Assembly (NCBI RefSeq): GCF_022539315.1
Contig: NC_066315.1
Coordinates: 92,048,990-92,112,989 of the forward strand
Direction: 5' to 3'
DNA length: 64,000 nt
From: Serinus canaria
Lineage: Eukaryota > Chordata > Aves > Passeriformes > Fringillidae
The translations under genes were made by a program, and so were the position numbers. Shown piece by piece: positions 1 through 13,085 of this stretch. Each line of letters begins with the position of its first letter. Position 1 is the stretch's first letter. The notes under the pieces are model-generated. The model did not search any database, was not told the DNA's origin, and saw only the letters and a program-made list of their open reading frames with translations.

Positions 1-2160
1 ACAACAGAAATCGTTCTGTTTTGAATGCTAGAAAACAATGTACTTTCAGAAACAAGATCTCAGATATTCTCTTTGTTTATACAGATCATTGAAATTACTC
101 TAAGTGCCGAGGGATATGCTTATTTCCATGTTTTTCTCCTCCTACTTCAAAGTAATTTATATTCAATCCTTTTAGATACAGAGATGCTCTCTCTGTGACC
201 CTCCTGTCACTTCCCCTTCAGAAGATTTCAAACAAACTAATGAACAACTTGCCGCTCCCTCTTGAAATTTATCTCCCCAACCAGACTCCCTTCAACAAAT
301 GGGTTTTCAAGCTTTGAGAACATGTTAAGGACTATTCTTTCATTAAGCTGTATGATGCTTGAATATAACCAACTCAACAGATTTTCCTTCTGAGCAGTAA
401 TATTTGTGCTTATACCTCCAACATCAGCACTCTGCTTTGGTTTGGTCTTAAAACCAAAGGATCACTTAAATTCAGATGCTACATTAGCTGAACCCTTTTG
501 TAAATCCAACTCATTCCTGAATCACTGCCTATTTCATTTGTAGGTGCAGATGGATGGCACTACGGTCTCCCAGGAGACTCTCAAGGCAGTACAGAGGCAA
601 ATGGAGCACAAAACCATAAACAAGTAGGCCAGAAACAGCAGAGCTAAAAAAATACTTACACTTGTACAGCAGAGAGTCTCCATGCAGCAAAAAAGAAAGA
701 AAAAAGAATATGAATGGGGAAGACAAAGCAATAGCAGTTCTCAGGAAAGGAAGCAAAACCAGGAATCACCAAAATAAAGAAAACTAAAGCCAAAACACTT
801 GGAAGTCTTAGCAGGAAAGGTGACATGCAAGAATGAGGTAAAAATCCCTTGTATTTGGAAGTGCTATACAAATTTGTATTTTCAGAGGATAACCAGACAA
901 ATATGTGCTCTCTCGTTTGATCTACATTGGGACAAATTAAGGTTTTCTGACAAATGTTTCCAATATAAGGCACTTGCCAATGATGCCAACCTGCCACCTG
1001 CTGTCCCAATTTTTCCATTTTGCTGGCACCAGTAGCAAGAAAAAAAAACGTAATTCTCCTGCTTCCTAGTCTGAAAGAAGATTCTGAATTAAAAATTGCC
1101 AGTTTGTTGTGGTGTGCAAGCAAGCAAGGAAAATAAAACAAAGCTTCTCTTGAAAGAATGAAAAAGGATGGAAGTCTGTTCTCCTGAGGTTTAAATAAAT
1201 CTAAACTAAAGGCAACAGTATATCTCCTTCCCATAAGAAGGTTTAGAGGCACAGACTTTCAAGCACTTTTGGCACATGAGAAAGATGCTGTTTCATGACT
1301 GAAGCAAAACCTTTTCTCTTCCCTTCAAAAATGATAAGCAAAAAAAGGAAGCAGCACAGCCATCACAGGAAATGAAGCAATCCCAAATGCCATACCCCAT
1401 CTCTTCTATGGCTCAAGACCAACCATGCTCCTCCCGAATTTAGGGTTAGAAAAAACAATTATTAGAAGTGTGCTTTTGTTTTCAAGTTGTATGGGAACAG
1501 CTATTACAACTCTGCAGGTGTTAGCAGAACGTGGCAGAAATAGGTATGGTCTGGATTAAGCATCGTGTCAAGAAAGTGCTGCATGTTCTTGCACCCAGCT
1601 CCTTTCCTTTATTTTCCTGCTGTCCTGAGGGTCAGTGGTTTGTTGGGGTTTTGGGTTTTTTTTTTGTGTTTTTATTTTCTTTTACCCTCAGGAACTTTAG
1701 CTTTATGCAAGAGTTCTCAGCTAGCAGTGATTCCAACAAACCACCTCATTACTCTTGTTTTTGTATGTTATCCATGCAGACATACACTCTTATTCAATTT
1801 CTCTGTCAGAATCTATGTTCTCTCTTCTCTTGCCCATCTTCTACGCTACCAATCACTACAGCTGCTCTGAGATTGCTGAAGAGACTGCAGAACCAATTGA
1901 CAACATCTCGAAAACTGATACAATCTTTTAAAAAGTGCTCCTGCACACTTCAAGAAATAAATCTGCAACACTGATTCTCTTTCAGACAGCATTTGTGGCA
2001 GCAGTCCAATGTTTTCTGTGTATTTAATGCACAGGCAGGAAAGTTGTTTGTATTATATAGGCAGCTGGAAATGTGATTTGGACCGAAGTGCAAACTAACA
2101 CACATAAGTGGAAGCAATCTCAGGATTTAGGGAGTTTACAGTCTATGGTCCTGATCCAAA

Positions 2161-2320
2161 AAGGGCTTATGGAAACTCCTACCTTCCACACTTCAGTGAC
2201 CCCCGACTAGTGAGGCACTTAAAAAGTGCTAAACAACAGCCCAACAAGGGCTTATGGAAACTCCTACCTTCCACACTTCAGTGACCCCCGACTAGTGAGG
2301 CACTTAAAAACTGCTAAACA
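2161..2320. repeat. 85-bp tandem duplication, two copies
   Basis: Copy 1 starts at 2161 (aagggcttatggaaactcct) and the same sequence restarts at 2246, giving a period of 85 bp. The two copies match for about 75 bp with one difference (aaaaagtgct against aaaaactgct), then diverge after aaaca. The near identity points to a recent duplication. Copy 1 contains a small inverted repeat, gcactt-aaa-aagtgc, which the mismatch disrupts in copy 2. No known repeat family is recognised. Confidence 0.93.
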
Positions 2321-4440
2321 CCTTGTGGGTGGGGAGTCAGGAGGGAGAAAGAGGCGCACAGCAGGCAACAGGCTAGGTGAGGAAGCGCCATTAAGCAAAG
2401 CAAAGACCAAGGGACTTGCCTGAAGCCACCAAGGAATCTGGCTGCTTGCAGGGAACCTGATGCCAGTGTCCAGACCCCCGAAGCACTACAGACCGTGAGG
2501 CCTCCCAACCTTTCCTCCCTTTGTTTGCTCTCAGCATAATTGCAATATGGTCCGCCTCCCAGTGTACATGGACCAACCATGTTCCAGATGAAATACCAAC
2601 CCACAGCCAAAAACCCCAAGAAAATTAAACCCAAACAAAATCAGAAACTGCATTGGGGAATCCTAACAATGTGCCAGTGAGGTTTGAGATGTCATAAAAA
2701 TATTTCAAAGGCATTTTACAGAACATATTTATCCAGGGCTATACCATTTCAGCTGTATGCATTTTGTGGGGTATGCCTTTTTTAAGAAAGAGGTATAAGA
2801 AAACAAGGCATTTTATCACAAGTCCTGTTGTTTTCTTTTGCTGTAAGGAATTCTAACCTGTAAAGCTGCCATGACACCAGTTTAGTCAATTAATGTTCCC
2901 ATGCTTCCTTTAGTCTCTTAACTACCTCTGACAGTGTCATATATATGTTTTCTCATTAAAAAAAAAAAAATAAATAAAAAAGAAGACAAAACATTTCTTA
3001 ACAAAGCAGAGCAGCAAATTGACCAGTTCTGGGTTTCGCACATGACATCTCTGGACATGCAGGTATCTCACCCTCTGTACAGAAAACCTTAGGAACTAGA
3101 AAGTTGCTATTGCTTACTTCAGCTACAGAAGATTTTGTGATGTGATTTCCAGGGTGAAACCCCTCATGTGGCTTCTGAAAACCAGTGATGCACTTCCCAC
3201 TAGCAGTGACAGTAACCTGAGCCACTGTCCTTAGAATCTGCCCCTTGAGTGCCATCGTCCTTGGAAAGTTAAATGTAATGCTAAAATCTGTGATACCTAA
3301 TGGAGTATTTTTCAGTAGACAGGAGATCAAAGCCCCTCACAGTCCTGAATGCAGGAGTCATGTTTTTCATATCAGCATATCAATCCTTACCTTCGTATTT
3401 CAGAGTTCTGTACTCTATATGGAAATTTTATAGACAGACAAATAGAGTAAATAGTGTAAATAAATATGGCATACAAATAATCCATATGTGAGTGTCAGGA
3501 GTATGTATACTTGTCTTCCCTCCCTGAAGAGCTGAATTTCTAGGGAAGAAGCTATGGGCTCAGTATTAATTCAATTAGTCTCACATAAACCACCCTGACC
3601 TTTAGAATTACTTTGTACAGAAATACTTTCTGAAAGAAATGGAGTAGCACTGCAGAAAGATAAGCTCAGTAGATTTGCCCTTGAGCTATTTTATAGCTAG
3701 TTATATTTTACTAGCCAAGAAAGCTTTGCTTTTCTGCTTGCTGAGATGTGGCACATGTACTCACATATTTCATCAAACATTTCAGTATTTTCTTTTAATT
3801 AATAATTCTACACTTACATCTTTTGAGTCATGTAAAATTCCTGCTAATAAACATCCCTGCATAAAAACAACCAAAGCCTTCACGATGAAAAGTGAAGAAT
3901 CAGACACACAAATTAAACTGAGTGGTTCCTAAAATTACTAAACCAAATGTTTAATTCCATGTTCCGAATTAGTATCCTGCAAGGAATTCATGCCTGCAAC
4001 TACCACCTGCAAAAGAAAAAGCAATTCTCCATAGAATCAGTTTTGCTTTCTATTTGCTTATAAAGAGGTTAACATCTTCTACAGTACCTGGGCTTCAAAA
4101 TAATCCAAGAGGATGGTTCTAACTACATTACTTTTGCTTTTATAGTTATTTTCGTTAAAAACTAAGTGCAGGGCAGAGAGCTGCTGTGGGTCAGCTAGCA
4201 CAAACTATATCTTCAAGTCACCACAACCTGCCTGCTTGTCATTGTTTATTGCTTTCAGCTGGCAAAAGCTGACCCAAAAATTACTTTGTTCATGACCTAG
4301 TCTTCCATTCAGTAAGAATAAAAAGCTCTTAAACTTGGCAAACATGCAGGGGTGGACAGCTATTCAAGATAGCCTTAGGCAGTCCTTTAACAGCTACCAT
4401 ATGTATCAGGTGCCCTGGGCAAGAACATCATCAAAGCAGC

Positions 4441-4598
4441 TCAGAGGCAATGTACTCCTGAATGGGTGTTCAGGCCAGGAAAAACAGGGCTTAGGGCAAC
4501 TTCATCTAGCACAGGGTGCTCCTGCCCACGGCAGGAACTTGGAACTAGTGAATCTTTAAAGGTCTCTTCCAACCTAAACCATTTGATGATTTTATGAA
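4441..4598 (+). mobile_element. CR1 LINE 3'-end fragment
   Basis: The sequence ends with aggtctcttccaacctaaac then catttgatgattttatg, which matches the conserved 3' end of bird CR1 elements (cccttccaacccaaaccattctatgattctatg-like). It is 5'-truncated and diverged, as most CR1 copies are. It lies antisense to CARMIL1. The left border is uncertain. Confidence 0.75.
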
Positions 4599-7208
4599 AA
4601 GAACTGTTGTACCTGTCTGCCCTAGAGCTTCCAGCACTGAGAACCAGCACAACTTCTGCATCTCTCCTTCCATCCAACAACCTGAACAGCTACCAAAAGG
4701 ATAAGCAGTCATCCAGACAAAAAACTACCAGTCATCTTTCCACTGTTGTCAGACCCTGTGTGGGCAGATGATGCACTGCTTGTGGTGGCATATGACAGGG
4801 GAAATGCTACAGGGACTAGCATTATCACAGTGAGTTTTCCCTGGAGGGGTAAGTGGACTCCATTCTCAGAATTATGATGGGAAGTTTTACTCTTGAAAAT
4901 CCAGGCACACTTGAGCTGTTGTCATTTTCTCACAGAAAATACTGCTTCAGGCATATCTCCAGCATGCACAATAAATCTTTGTACCCCTCAGACATCTCAA
5001 AATATACTTTATGAACTAAAACATTAAAAAAACCCTCTCAACTTTCTGAATTTGAAGTCCTGCCTATACTTTATCAAGTTATCTTCCTATTGAAAACAGG
5101 AACTATCTTGACTGGCAACTAGCAACTATTTTAAGACCCTGCAAGAGAAACTAAAATACTTGAGTAGAATATTTGAGTTTCTTCTATAAAACAAACTGAT
5201 AGAAAATGTCAATCATTATTTACCTAAGAGAGGATGGCAAAACTCAAAAGCTGACCAATGCAGTGATGACACTAAAGCATGACACCTGATTTATAATAAA
5301 TAATAAATAATGCTGGTTGGTCAGATAGTCATGGGGCAGCACGCTAGCCTAGGAGGGACAGAAACACAATGAAAGGATTGGAAGACACCTATCCTGCAAA
5401 GCAGGACTGCTCACCACAGCATGGAATTAAGTGCTGATTGCATAGACACAAGCTTCCCAGGAGTATCTAAATACTGTGGTCTTGGAAATGACTCATAGCT
5501 AAATTCTATCAGATAAAATGAGGTTCTGATCAGCTTTGAAATCAACCTGACTTTTCTATCACTCCCTTCTTCTCTCTTGTTTCTTTTAGATTTCTTTAAT
5601 ATCTGCATACTTAAACAGATGCAAGAATGTTCAAGTGCTTTTGGTTTCAGATTAGTATTCCAGTCCTGCCACTACTGACCTCAAAAACTCACACTAACTT
5701 GATCTAACATGAGATACAATCTCACTGCAGAGATACATGGACCACTTTGTAATGAGGCTTTAGCTGACCTGAATAACATCCAAAGAAAGTATGTTTTCCT
5801 CTAAGTTCTCCTTTAGTCAAACAGAAAGATGTTTTGAGAGGCAGCCTGATAGATTTATGAATAAAGATGTGTGATGCAGCTGATAGCAGTGATGAGACTT
5901 GATGATTTGGAAGCTGCCTTCTGACCTTTTGGCAGTATGTATGCTTAATTTTAATTATTTATTTATTTTGAAGTTCCTATTCTGGTAAGCCAGCTCATCC
6001 TGACCTATTTTTCCTTGATAAAATATAGCAAAGCCTATACTAATAGGCTAATGGTACTCTGTAACTGCCTGTCCTAACACAGACTTTATTTCCCCTCTTC
6101 CTTGTGAGGAGCTATTGTTTATCCCTTCAATATGAAGTATCAGTGTTGCAGAGCAAAACGTGGCAAGCCTCATGTTCTTCTGGGTGAAGCGAGAACCGTG
6201 AAGCACTCTTAGTGAGACAGACTCATGCTTGTGCTATTTTCAGTAGGCTCTCCAGATTTCAGAGTAAACAAGATTTCCCCAGACAACACTCATGCCAAGT
6301 TGTTCATCTGAGATGCTGGAAGAATCAAAAAAGCAGCAGAAAGGACCACACAACCTATACAGAAAACTCCTCAGCCATTTGAGAAGGTCAGCTTGCCAGA
6401 TGCTAATTGAATTGTGACACATCTTGGCTGCAAAGAGATGTGTGCTACAGAAATAGCATTATCACAGGTTATTCTCATGCTGCTTGCTGCTGCACCTCTG
6501 ACAAAGGCACAGAGCAGAGATTTTGGCAAGAACTACTCCAAAGGAGCTCCTGCTGATCTACCAGGGAAATAATAACAAGAAGATTCTTATAAGCAGAGGC
6601 TGTGGGAAAATGATTCTGTATCTGTTTGTGCTGAACATCAACTGACTCCATGGTTCTGCTGGCAAAAGGGATTACATAAATGTTCCCTGCCTCAACCTGT
6701 GCAAAAGGGCTTTGCCCTCATATCCTGTTAACTCTCCCTGAAGCAGGTAGGTGAGTTTTGGGGTGATTCAGCTGCTGGCTGAATGGGCAAGTAAATGCAG
6801 GTAGGGACAGTCACCTCCCCACCAAGTGGTGGCTGGGTGTCAATCAGCAGGCTGTGACAGCCTATGACCAGCTGGTGCCTGCTGAGATGCCTGTGCTGGC
6901 AGCCTGGGCATTCAGATTCTTGCCTGCAGAGTGGCAAATGGTTGGATTGAGCAGCCAGGAGTGGCACTACCCACAGACTGCACAGCTGCAGGTTCAAGAC
7001 CTTTCTGTCGACCAGAGACAAACTTCTTAGTAGTAACTCCCTCCTAAAATCCCTGGAGAAAAGTTCAGCTCTCAAGACCAGTGTTTCAGTGAGTGATTTG
7101 TTACTGAACTCTCCTCTCCATTTGGCTTTTTCATGACATGTGAAGTAAACCAATGGATACTCAGCATCAGTAAGACAATTGCTGCCACAAAGGATGTAAG
7201 TGCCTTCT

Positions 7209-7745
7209 TGTTCCCAGCTGGGAACAAGTTAATTTTCTTCCTAGCATCTGGTACAGTGCTGTATTTTGGATTTAGCATGAGAACAGTGTTGATAACATGA
7301 TGGTGCTTTTAAATGTTGCTGAGCAGCGCTTACACTAAATCAAGGACTTTTCAGCTTATGCAGCCCTGCCAGCAAGGAGAGTCAGGGTGCACAAGAAGTT
7401 ATGAGGAGGCAAAGCTGGAAGAGCTGACCCCAGCTGACCAAAGGGACATTTCAGACCATATGGCATCATGCTCAGCTGATAAAGCTGGGGGGAATTGGCC
7501 AGGGGGTGGTGGCTGCTCCTCAGGGTCTGGCTGGGCATCAGTGAGCAGGTGCTGAACAACTGCATCATGTCTCACTTGTTTCCTACGTTTTTCATCATTA
7601 TTACTATACTCCCTTCCTTTTTTGTTCTACTTGTTTTTCTTCCCAAACCATGAGTTTTTTACTTTTTTTCTGTTTCTCTCACTCATCCCCCACTGCAGAG
7701 GAGGTGAGCGTGATGTTCAGCTGCCTGCCAGATGAAATCACAACA
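7209..7745 (+). mobile_element. Avian ERVL-like solo LTR (diverged)
   Basis: A region of about 537 bp has the order of a bird ERVL long terminal repeat. It starts TGttcccagctgggaacaag; next come gttaattttcttcctag, gtgttgataacat and gcttacactaaatcaaggac. Then caccatatgg-like cattatgctcagctgataaag appears (a degraded TATA region), followed by ccatgagttttttac and a ggaggtgagcg motif near a terminal cacaACA. These blocks are recalled from avian LTR consensus sequences, not from a search. No gag, pol or env reading frames are visible beside it, so it looks like a solo LTR. Target-site duplications were not evident. It is antisense to CARMIL1. Confidence 0.75.
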
Positions 7746-9293
7746 ACTACACGCCCTCCTCTCCACCCCCAGCACAAATCTGGGTCTGCTAAGGCACCAG
7801 TACTGCAGGAAGACAAGTGCCTGGTACAGGTGTCACCACCCAAAGAGAATACTCAGCAGCTGCATTCCACAGTTCTTTCTATAACCTAGGCAGAAAGCAG
7901 TCTCCAAATTTATACTACATTTTTTTCTTAAACATGAATGCAGTGCTGTTAAGCCGTTCATCACATTCTTCATTTACTTCATATTGTGCCAATAATGAAC
8001 CCTAGATTATGAGAAACAGCTTTGAACGCTAAGAAATCTCAGCTGGTTTAAGAAAACAAACCTATCTATAAATTATCCATCACCTCCTTCCATTTAGAGA
8101 CTCAAGAAAAGACATTGAAAGCCAGGTTTCTTTTAGAGGGTTTCAGCTGGGAACATGTAACCCCTCATAAGCCTGTACTCTGTAGTCTATACATGTATCA
8201 AGTATTGAATAAACATGGGTAAGGGCAGCGAGGATGCTGCAAAATTATATACAGAGGAAATCAGGAAAAGATAGGTAATGAATAATCACTATTAAAATTA
8301 ATGTATTTATAATTCTAATGAGGATAACACATAAATTGCAAATAAACAAGACATTCTGCAAAATGATCCCACTGATTCCCTTTGTATGGCACTTTCTCAG
8401 CCACTGCACTGCATGTGTAAGGAAAGGCTTAAGGAGAACTCTGGCACTGTGCTTTGCTCCTCCTGGTGATATTTCCATAAACTGTCCTAATTTGGGGTGA
8501 GTCAGAAATATGACTGGACTCCCACTGCAGCAGATTTGCTCACATGCCAGTTGAGCCTTTTCAGAAGCCAAGAACACTCTCACATACCATAATGCCAGTT
8601 TCTAGCTTCCCACTGAGTGCTGTATTTACTGCACATCAAAGGCCCATTTCTGCTACTGCATACAAGAGAGAAACTCAAGTGTCACAATCAATTTAATCCA
8701 GCATTCATCCAGGCTGCTGCCTTTGCCCTCATCCCTGTCTGCTTGTTTCTGCCACTCAGGATTTGTTTTGTGGACACAACCAGGGGACTAGCTGGTCTGT
8801 AAACTAACCTGGGAAAGAAATCCTCCATGAAAAGCTGAACTGTCAGTCGAATCAATTCCCACACCCGGTTTGTTGTGAGGGTGGGCAGGAAAGTGCGAGC
8901 TGTGTACGGGAGAAAGTGGAAATGCTCATTTCAGCAAAAAGAAGACTTTTTCTGGATACAGTCAGTCACAGAGCTGGAGCTTTACTTATAGTGCAGGAAA
9001 ACATATAGAAAACATATAGAGTCCAACAGGAAACTGGATTTATTTGCAGTAGGTGTTCAGTCTTTCATCCAAAAAGCTGAGTCTGTGCTTGAGACAATTC
9101 TGTTGCAGGTAAATAGAGAGCAGCAAGAATGAGATGTGGCAGTAAGTCAGGGCATACCAGAGAATCTGTGCTTTTTTTTTCCTTCCTACAGCATCAGTGC
9201 ACATGTTCCTGAGCATGCACCATCATCTCCTCCTTCTGCCACTGAAAGCAACTGAAGAGGTTTCTGTTGTTTTAATTCAAACTTGCTGCTGAT

Positions 9294-9328
9294 GGGAAGG
9301 AGGGCAGGGGTTGGGGGTGGGGCAGGGG
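9294..9328 (+). other. G-rich tract, potential G-quadruplex
   Basis: Five G runs of three or more separated by 1-2 nt occur at 9302-9304, 9307-9310, 9313-9317, 9319-9322 and 9325-9328, with a further GGG at 9294-9296. This satisfies the usual G3+N1-7 pattern. It lies on the strand opposite the CARMIL1 coding strand, so it would be on the transcribed template. It is followed by a long T-rich tract. Confidence 0.7.
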
Positions 9329-12300
9329 AGAAAAGCTTACAGGTGGTGCTTTATGAGTTTGGGGTGGTCTTTTTTTCTTTGTTTTGTTTTGGGTTTTTTG
9401 TTTATTTATTTGTTTTGTTTCAATAATTTTCTTCTTGATGAGTGCCATTTTTTCCTTTTCTCTGAAAACACTGAGGTCCATACACTCCTTGTCATTCAGA
9501 ACACACAAGGTCAAATTTTCATGTGAATACAGGACTCATCTGCTAAATCTCTGACAATGGCTAGCCAGGAAGAACATATACCACCAATCTACAAGTGTTC
9601 TGCTATTTCTGCAAATTTTCTTCTCTACTCTACAGGTGAAATTTATTGTTCAATAAAGAACTTTAATATATTGCTAATGAGTTTGTTTTTTTAAAACTTT
9701 CTTCCATTGAAATCACAGAGCAATTTCTGTGGTTAAAATTAGAAATAGATGAAAAATGGCTAGCACTGAATATTCACCACAGGTAGTTCTTTCCATTAGC
9801 CACTAGCATTTTTTCAAACACAATTTACCATCCAAGTGTTTCAATCTTACACTGAAATGCTTTAAAGAAGAGTTATAGACAAACTTTTGTATTGCAACCT
9901 ACAATTGCTTAACATGTTTCAAACAACTTCCTACCATACCTCTTCATAAAATAAATAGCCTCTACTTTGCTCTAAAAACAATACTCATCCTGGCTGTATG
10001 CTTATTACTACCTATAGTAATAAAGTTATATTGCTGAAAGAGGTATTTTAAAAAGATGGGTACATGGATTGCTAGTAAAAAGAGCTGTTTCTCTCAAAAC
10101 ATCTTTAAAGAGTGTCTCGACTCCACTGAGCACTATTTAGTACTCTACAAGCCAAAATGACATTCAAATAGCTAAAAAAAAAAAAAAAGACTTAAGAAAA
10201 TACCTGTTAAACACAATCTAACAAAGATGCTCCACTATCTTTTGCTGGGGAATAAGCATTATTTTGTATTTCTTACTTCTGCAAAGTACTAATGCATATG
10301 ACAACTAGAAGCATTATGCTAATTAAAATCAGATAGTACCTACCTGCATGATCACACACACCAAGACACATAATACTCAGTCTCAGTAAAAAAAGGGTGC
10401 ATTATTTAAAGGCAGTTTTAAAATGCGTGCATGAGGTGAATTTGTGTCACATTCATCATATAGACACAGGACAATTTAGACAAACCATACTATTTTATGA
10501 ACTTAACTCATGACTGAGTCTAAGCTCTGAAAAGCAGGCCATGGGTTTTTCTTTCATCTGAGAGGAGCAAGTCATTTTCTGCATAAAGATTTTTCTTCCC
10601 ATCTTGGTTGCACACAACTTTTATCTAATGACTCATTACCATCAATGCAGCTCTAATCAAATGTAGACAACTAAGACAGCTGTAGATTAGGGAAGCATCA
10701 ATTTACTGTAGTGCAGCTCAGGGAGATCAGAAACTCTTGGATGTGTAATGTTCCAGCAATCTAATCCTACGCTGGACCACTCAATTGCTCCCAGTGTTCT
10801 TCACAACTCATTTAACAGACTGGCAAATACTGGCATGACTGACACATCTTTCATATTATGGGCTCTCAGGCTGCTGTTAAAGGCTGGATAAGAAACTTAC
10901 CCTAAGCTGAAGCTAATAAGCGTTAACTGCAGAGTTTGGTATTTAGGAAATCCTAATTCCCACAACAGAAAATACTAGAAATAACATGAAAGAGTCTATT
11001 TTTCAGTGATGCATTTCGTGAGCCCATTTGTAATATTTCATTCTGTCTTGTCTGTGTTGTTATGCATATCTAAATTTCTTCTCAGTCGGGAAATCCTCCC
11101 AGCCACAGCCACTGGGCACTCTGCTTGAGAACAGGTGGGCAGGCTCTGAAATAGTGCCTGTCTGTTCCCTCTGTCACCAACAATGGAGGTTTTAGATCCC
11201 TTTGGTGCCAGTCAAAGTGTTCCAAACTTTTCTGTATTTGCATTTCAATCCACAGAAAGGATTGAAAAGCAAATCCTTTCAAAACAAATAGCTCATAAAC
11301 ATTTTATTACCAATACATCCACCTCCCTCCCAGTCATTCATACAGCTTCAGTGATATGCAATCTACCTACAACCATAGTCAAATGTGAATCCAGATCCAG
11401 TTTTTCCCCACACTGTTGAAATTCAGCTTCAAGGGAAGCTGGTAAATAACAACATGAGGCTGTATGGTTTACCCCAGCCAAAATATTGGTTATAAATAGG
11501 CTTGATGAAGAAAACAAGAACAAAGAGTTGATGAAGACAATGGGGGTTTGCAAAACAAATCCTGTTTTGCAAATGGGAAACAGCTTCCCCCAAAAGGTGG
11601 TCCAAGCTCAGTGCCTCTCCTTCATGACCAAAATCTCTTCCCAAAACATTTTGAAATCAAGCTGGAGCAAGGCTGGGCTTAGAATAGGCGAGTTTTCTTT
11701 GGCATCCCAGCAACATAATCAGCCTTATCCTACTTTCCAAATACTTTTGGCTATAGGAATTAAGTTCCCAAACAAGCACAATACCAAGCTGCAATTCAAG
11801 GTTTCAGGTTTGAGCTTTGCCTAACACACAGCCAGGTGCATCTAATCAAAAGGCTAAGAATTGCTGAAGGATTTCCAATGAGCAAGGCAGAGTCCCAGAT
11901 TAATGCTACTTTAGAAGTAATATCTCAATATCTATTTTGCATTTAAGATTTAAAATAATCAAAATAAATTAGGTTCCCAATTATAGTTCATAAAACCATA
12001 CGCTTCTCTTTCTAGTAAAATCTCTCAGCAACATATCTGTGTCCTGCACTGATCAGCTCATAAAGCATTCCTTGATGCCCCTTTCAGAGGGTTGTTTCCA
12101 CACAAATACCTGTGTGACACTTAAAAGCTGCCACAAATAAAGTTATGTTTATCAAGAGAATATCTGAATTCTGTAGGATTTTCCCATAGCTAAAATGAAT
12201 CACTTTGAAAGTGCTCTCTTTGAAGTCACCAACTCCACACAGAAGATGCATTCCTTTAGTTGCAAGGAACTCAGTGCAAACACTAGCTCAGTAAAAATCT

Positions 12301-12339
12301 CTGTATCACTCAGCCTTTTGGAGCTGTGCCAGTGTGTCA

Positions 12340-13085
12340 ATGTTAAAGCTCATCAAAGCCAAGTGCTAAGTCCTGCATGTGGGCTGGGGCAATCCTAAGC
12401 ACAAACACAGGCTGGGCAGAGATTGGACTGAGAGCAGCCCTGGGGAGAAGGACTCGAGGTTGTTTGTGGATGGGAAGCTCAATAAGACCTGACAACGTGC
12501 ACTCACATCCCAGAAAGCCAATTGTATCCTGGGCTGTATCAAAAGCAGAGTGGACAGCAGAGTGAGCGAGGGGATTCAGCCCCTCTACTCTTATCTTGTG
12601 AGAACCCACCAGGAGTGCTGTGTTCCAGCTCAGAGGCCCCCAATTTAAGGATATGGACCTGCTGGAATGAGTCCAGATGAGGCCATGAGGATGATCAGAG
12701 GGCTGGAGCATCTCTCCTGTGAAGACAGGCTGAAGGAGCTGGGGTTATTCAGCCTGGAGAAGAGAAGGCTCCAGGGAGACCTTACAACCTAAAGGAGACC
12801 TGAAAAAAGGCAGGACTTTTTACAAGGGCATGTGGTGATAAAAAAAAAGAGAAATGCCTTCAACTGAAAGAGGATGGATTTTGATAAGAATATTAGGAAG
12901 AAATTCTTTACTGTGAGTGTGATGAGGCACTGGACTGGGTTGCCCAGAGAAGTTGTGGATGCCCTGTCCCTGAAGGTGTCCAAGGCCAAACTGGATTATG
13001 CTCTGAGCAACAAGGTCTAATAGAAGATGTCTCTGTTCACAGAACATGATCTTTCATGATCCCTTCCAACCCAAACTATTCTTTG
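12340..13085 (+). mobile_element. CR1 LINE 3' portion, 5'-truncated
   Basis: Recognisable CR1 blocks appear in order: gtcctgcatgtgggctgggg, tcctgggctgtatcaaaagc, gaggatgatcagagggctgg, agcctggagaagagaaggct, tgggttgcccagagaagttg, and the tail gatcccttccaacccaaact. This is about 745 bp of the 3' end of a CR1 non-LTR retrotransposon (end of ORF2 plus 3' UTR), interrupted by small indels and stop codons. It is not coding. Short open frames inside it (for example 12377-12565) are remnants. Confidence 0.92.

Noticed and set aside
2945..2980. A-rich run (aaaaaaaaaaaaataaataaaaaa) considered as the poly(A) tail of a retrocopy
   Set aside because: No gene-like body or target-site duplication was found upstream, so it is treated as simple sequence.
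6728..7153. 141-codon minus-strand open frame next to the LTR
   Set aside because: No domain was recognised. It is GC-richer sequence flanking, and perhaps belonging to, the LTR insertion, with no splice sites in CARMIL1 phase and no coding signal.
12377..12711. Overlapping plus- and minus-strand open frames
   Set aside because: They lie wholly inside the CR1 LINE fragment and are remnants or antisense of that element.
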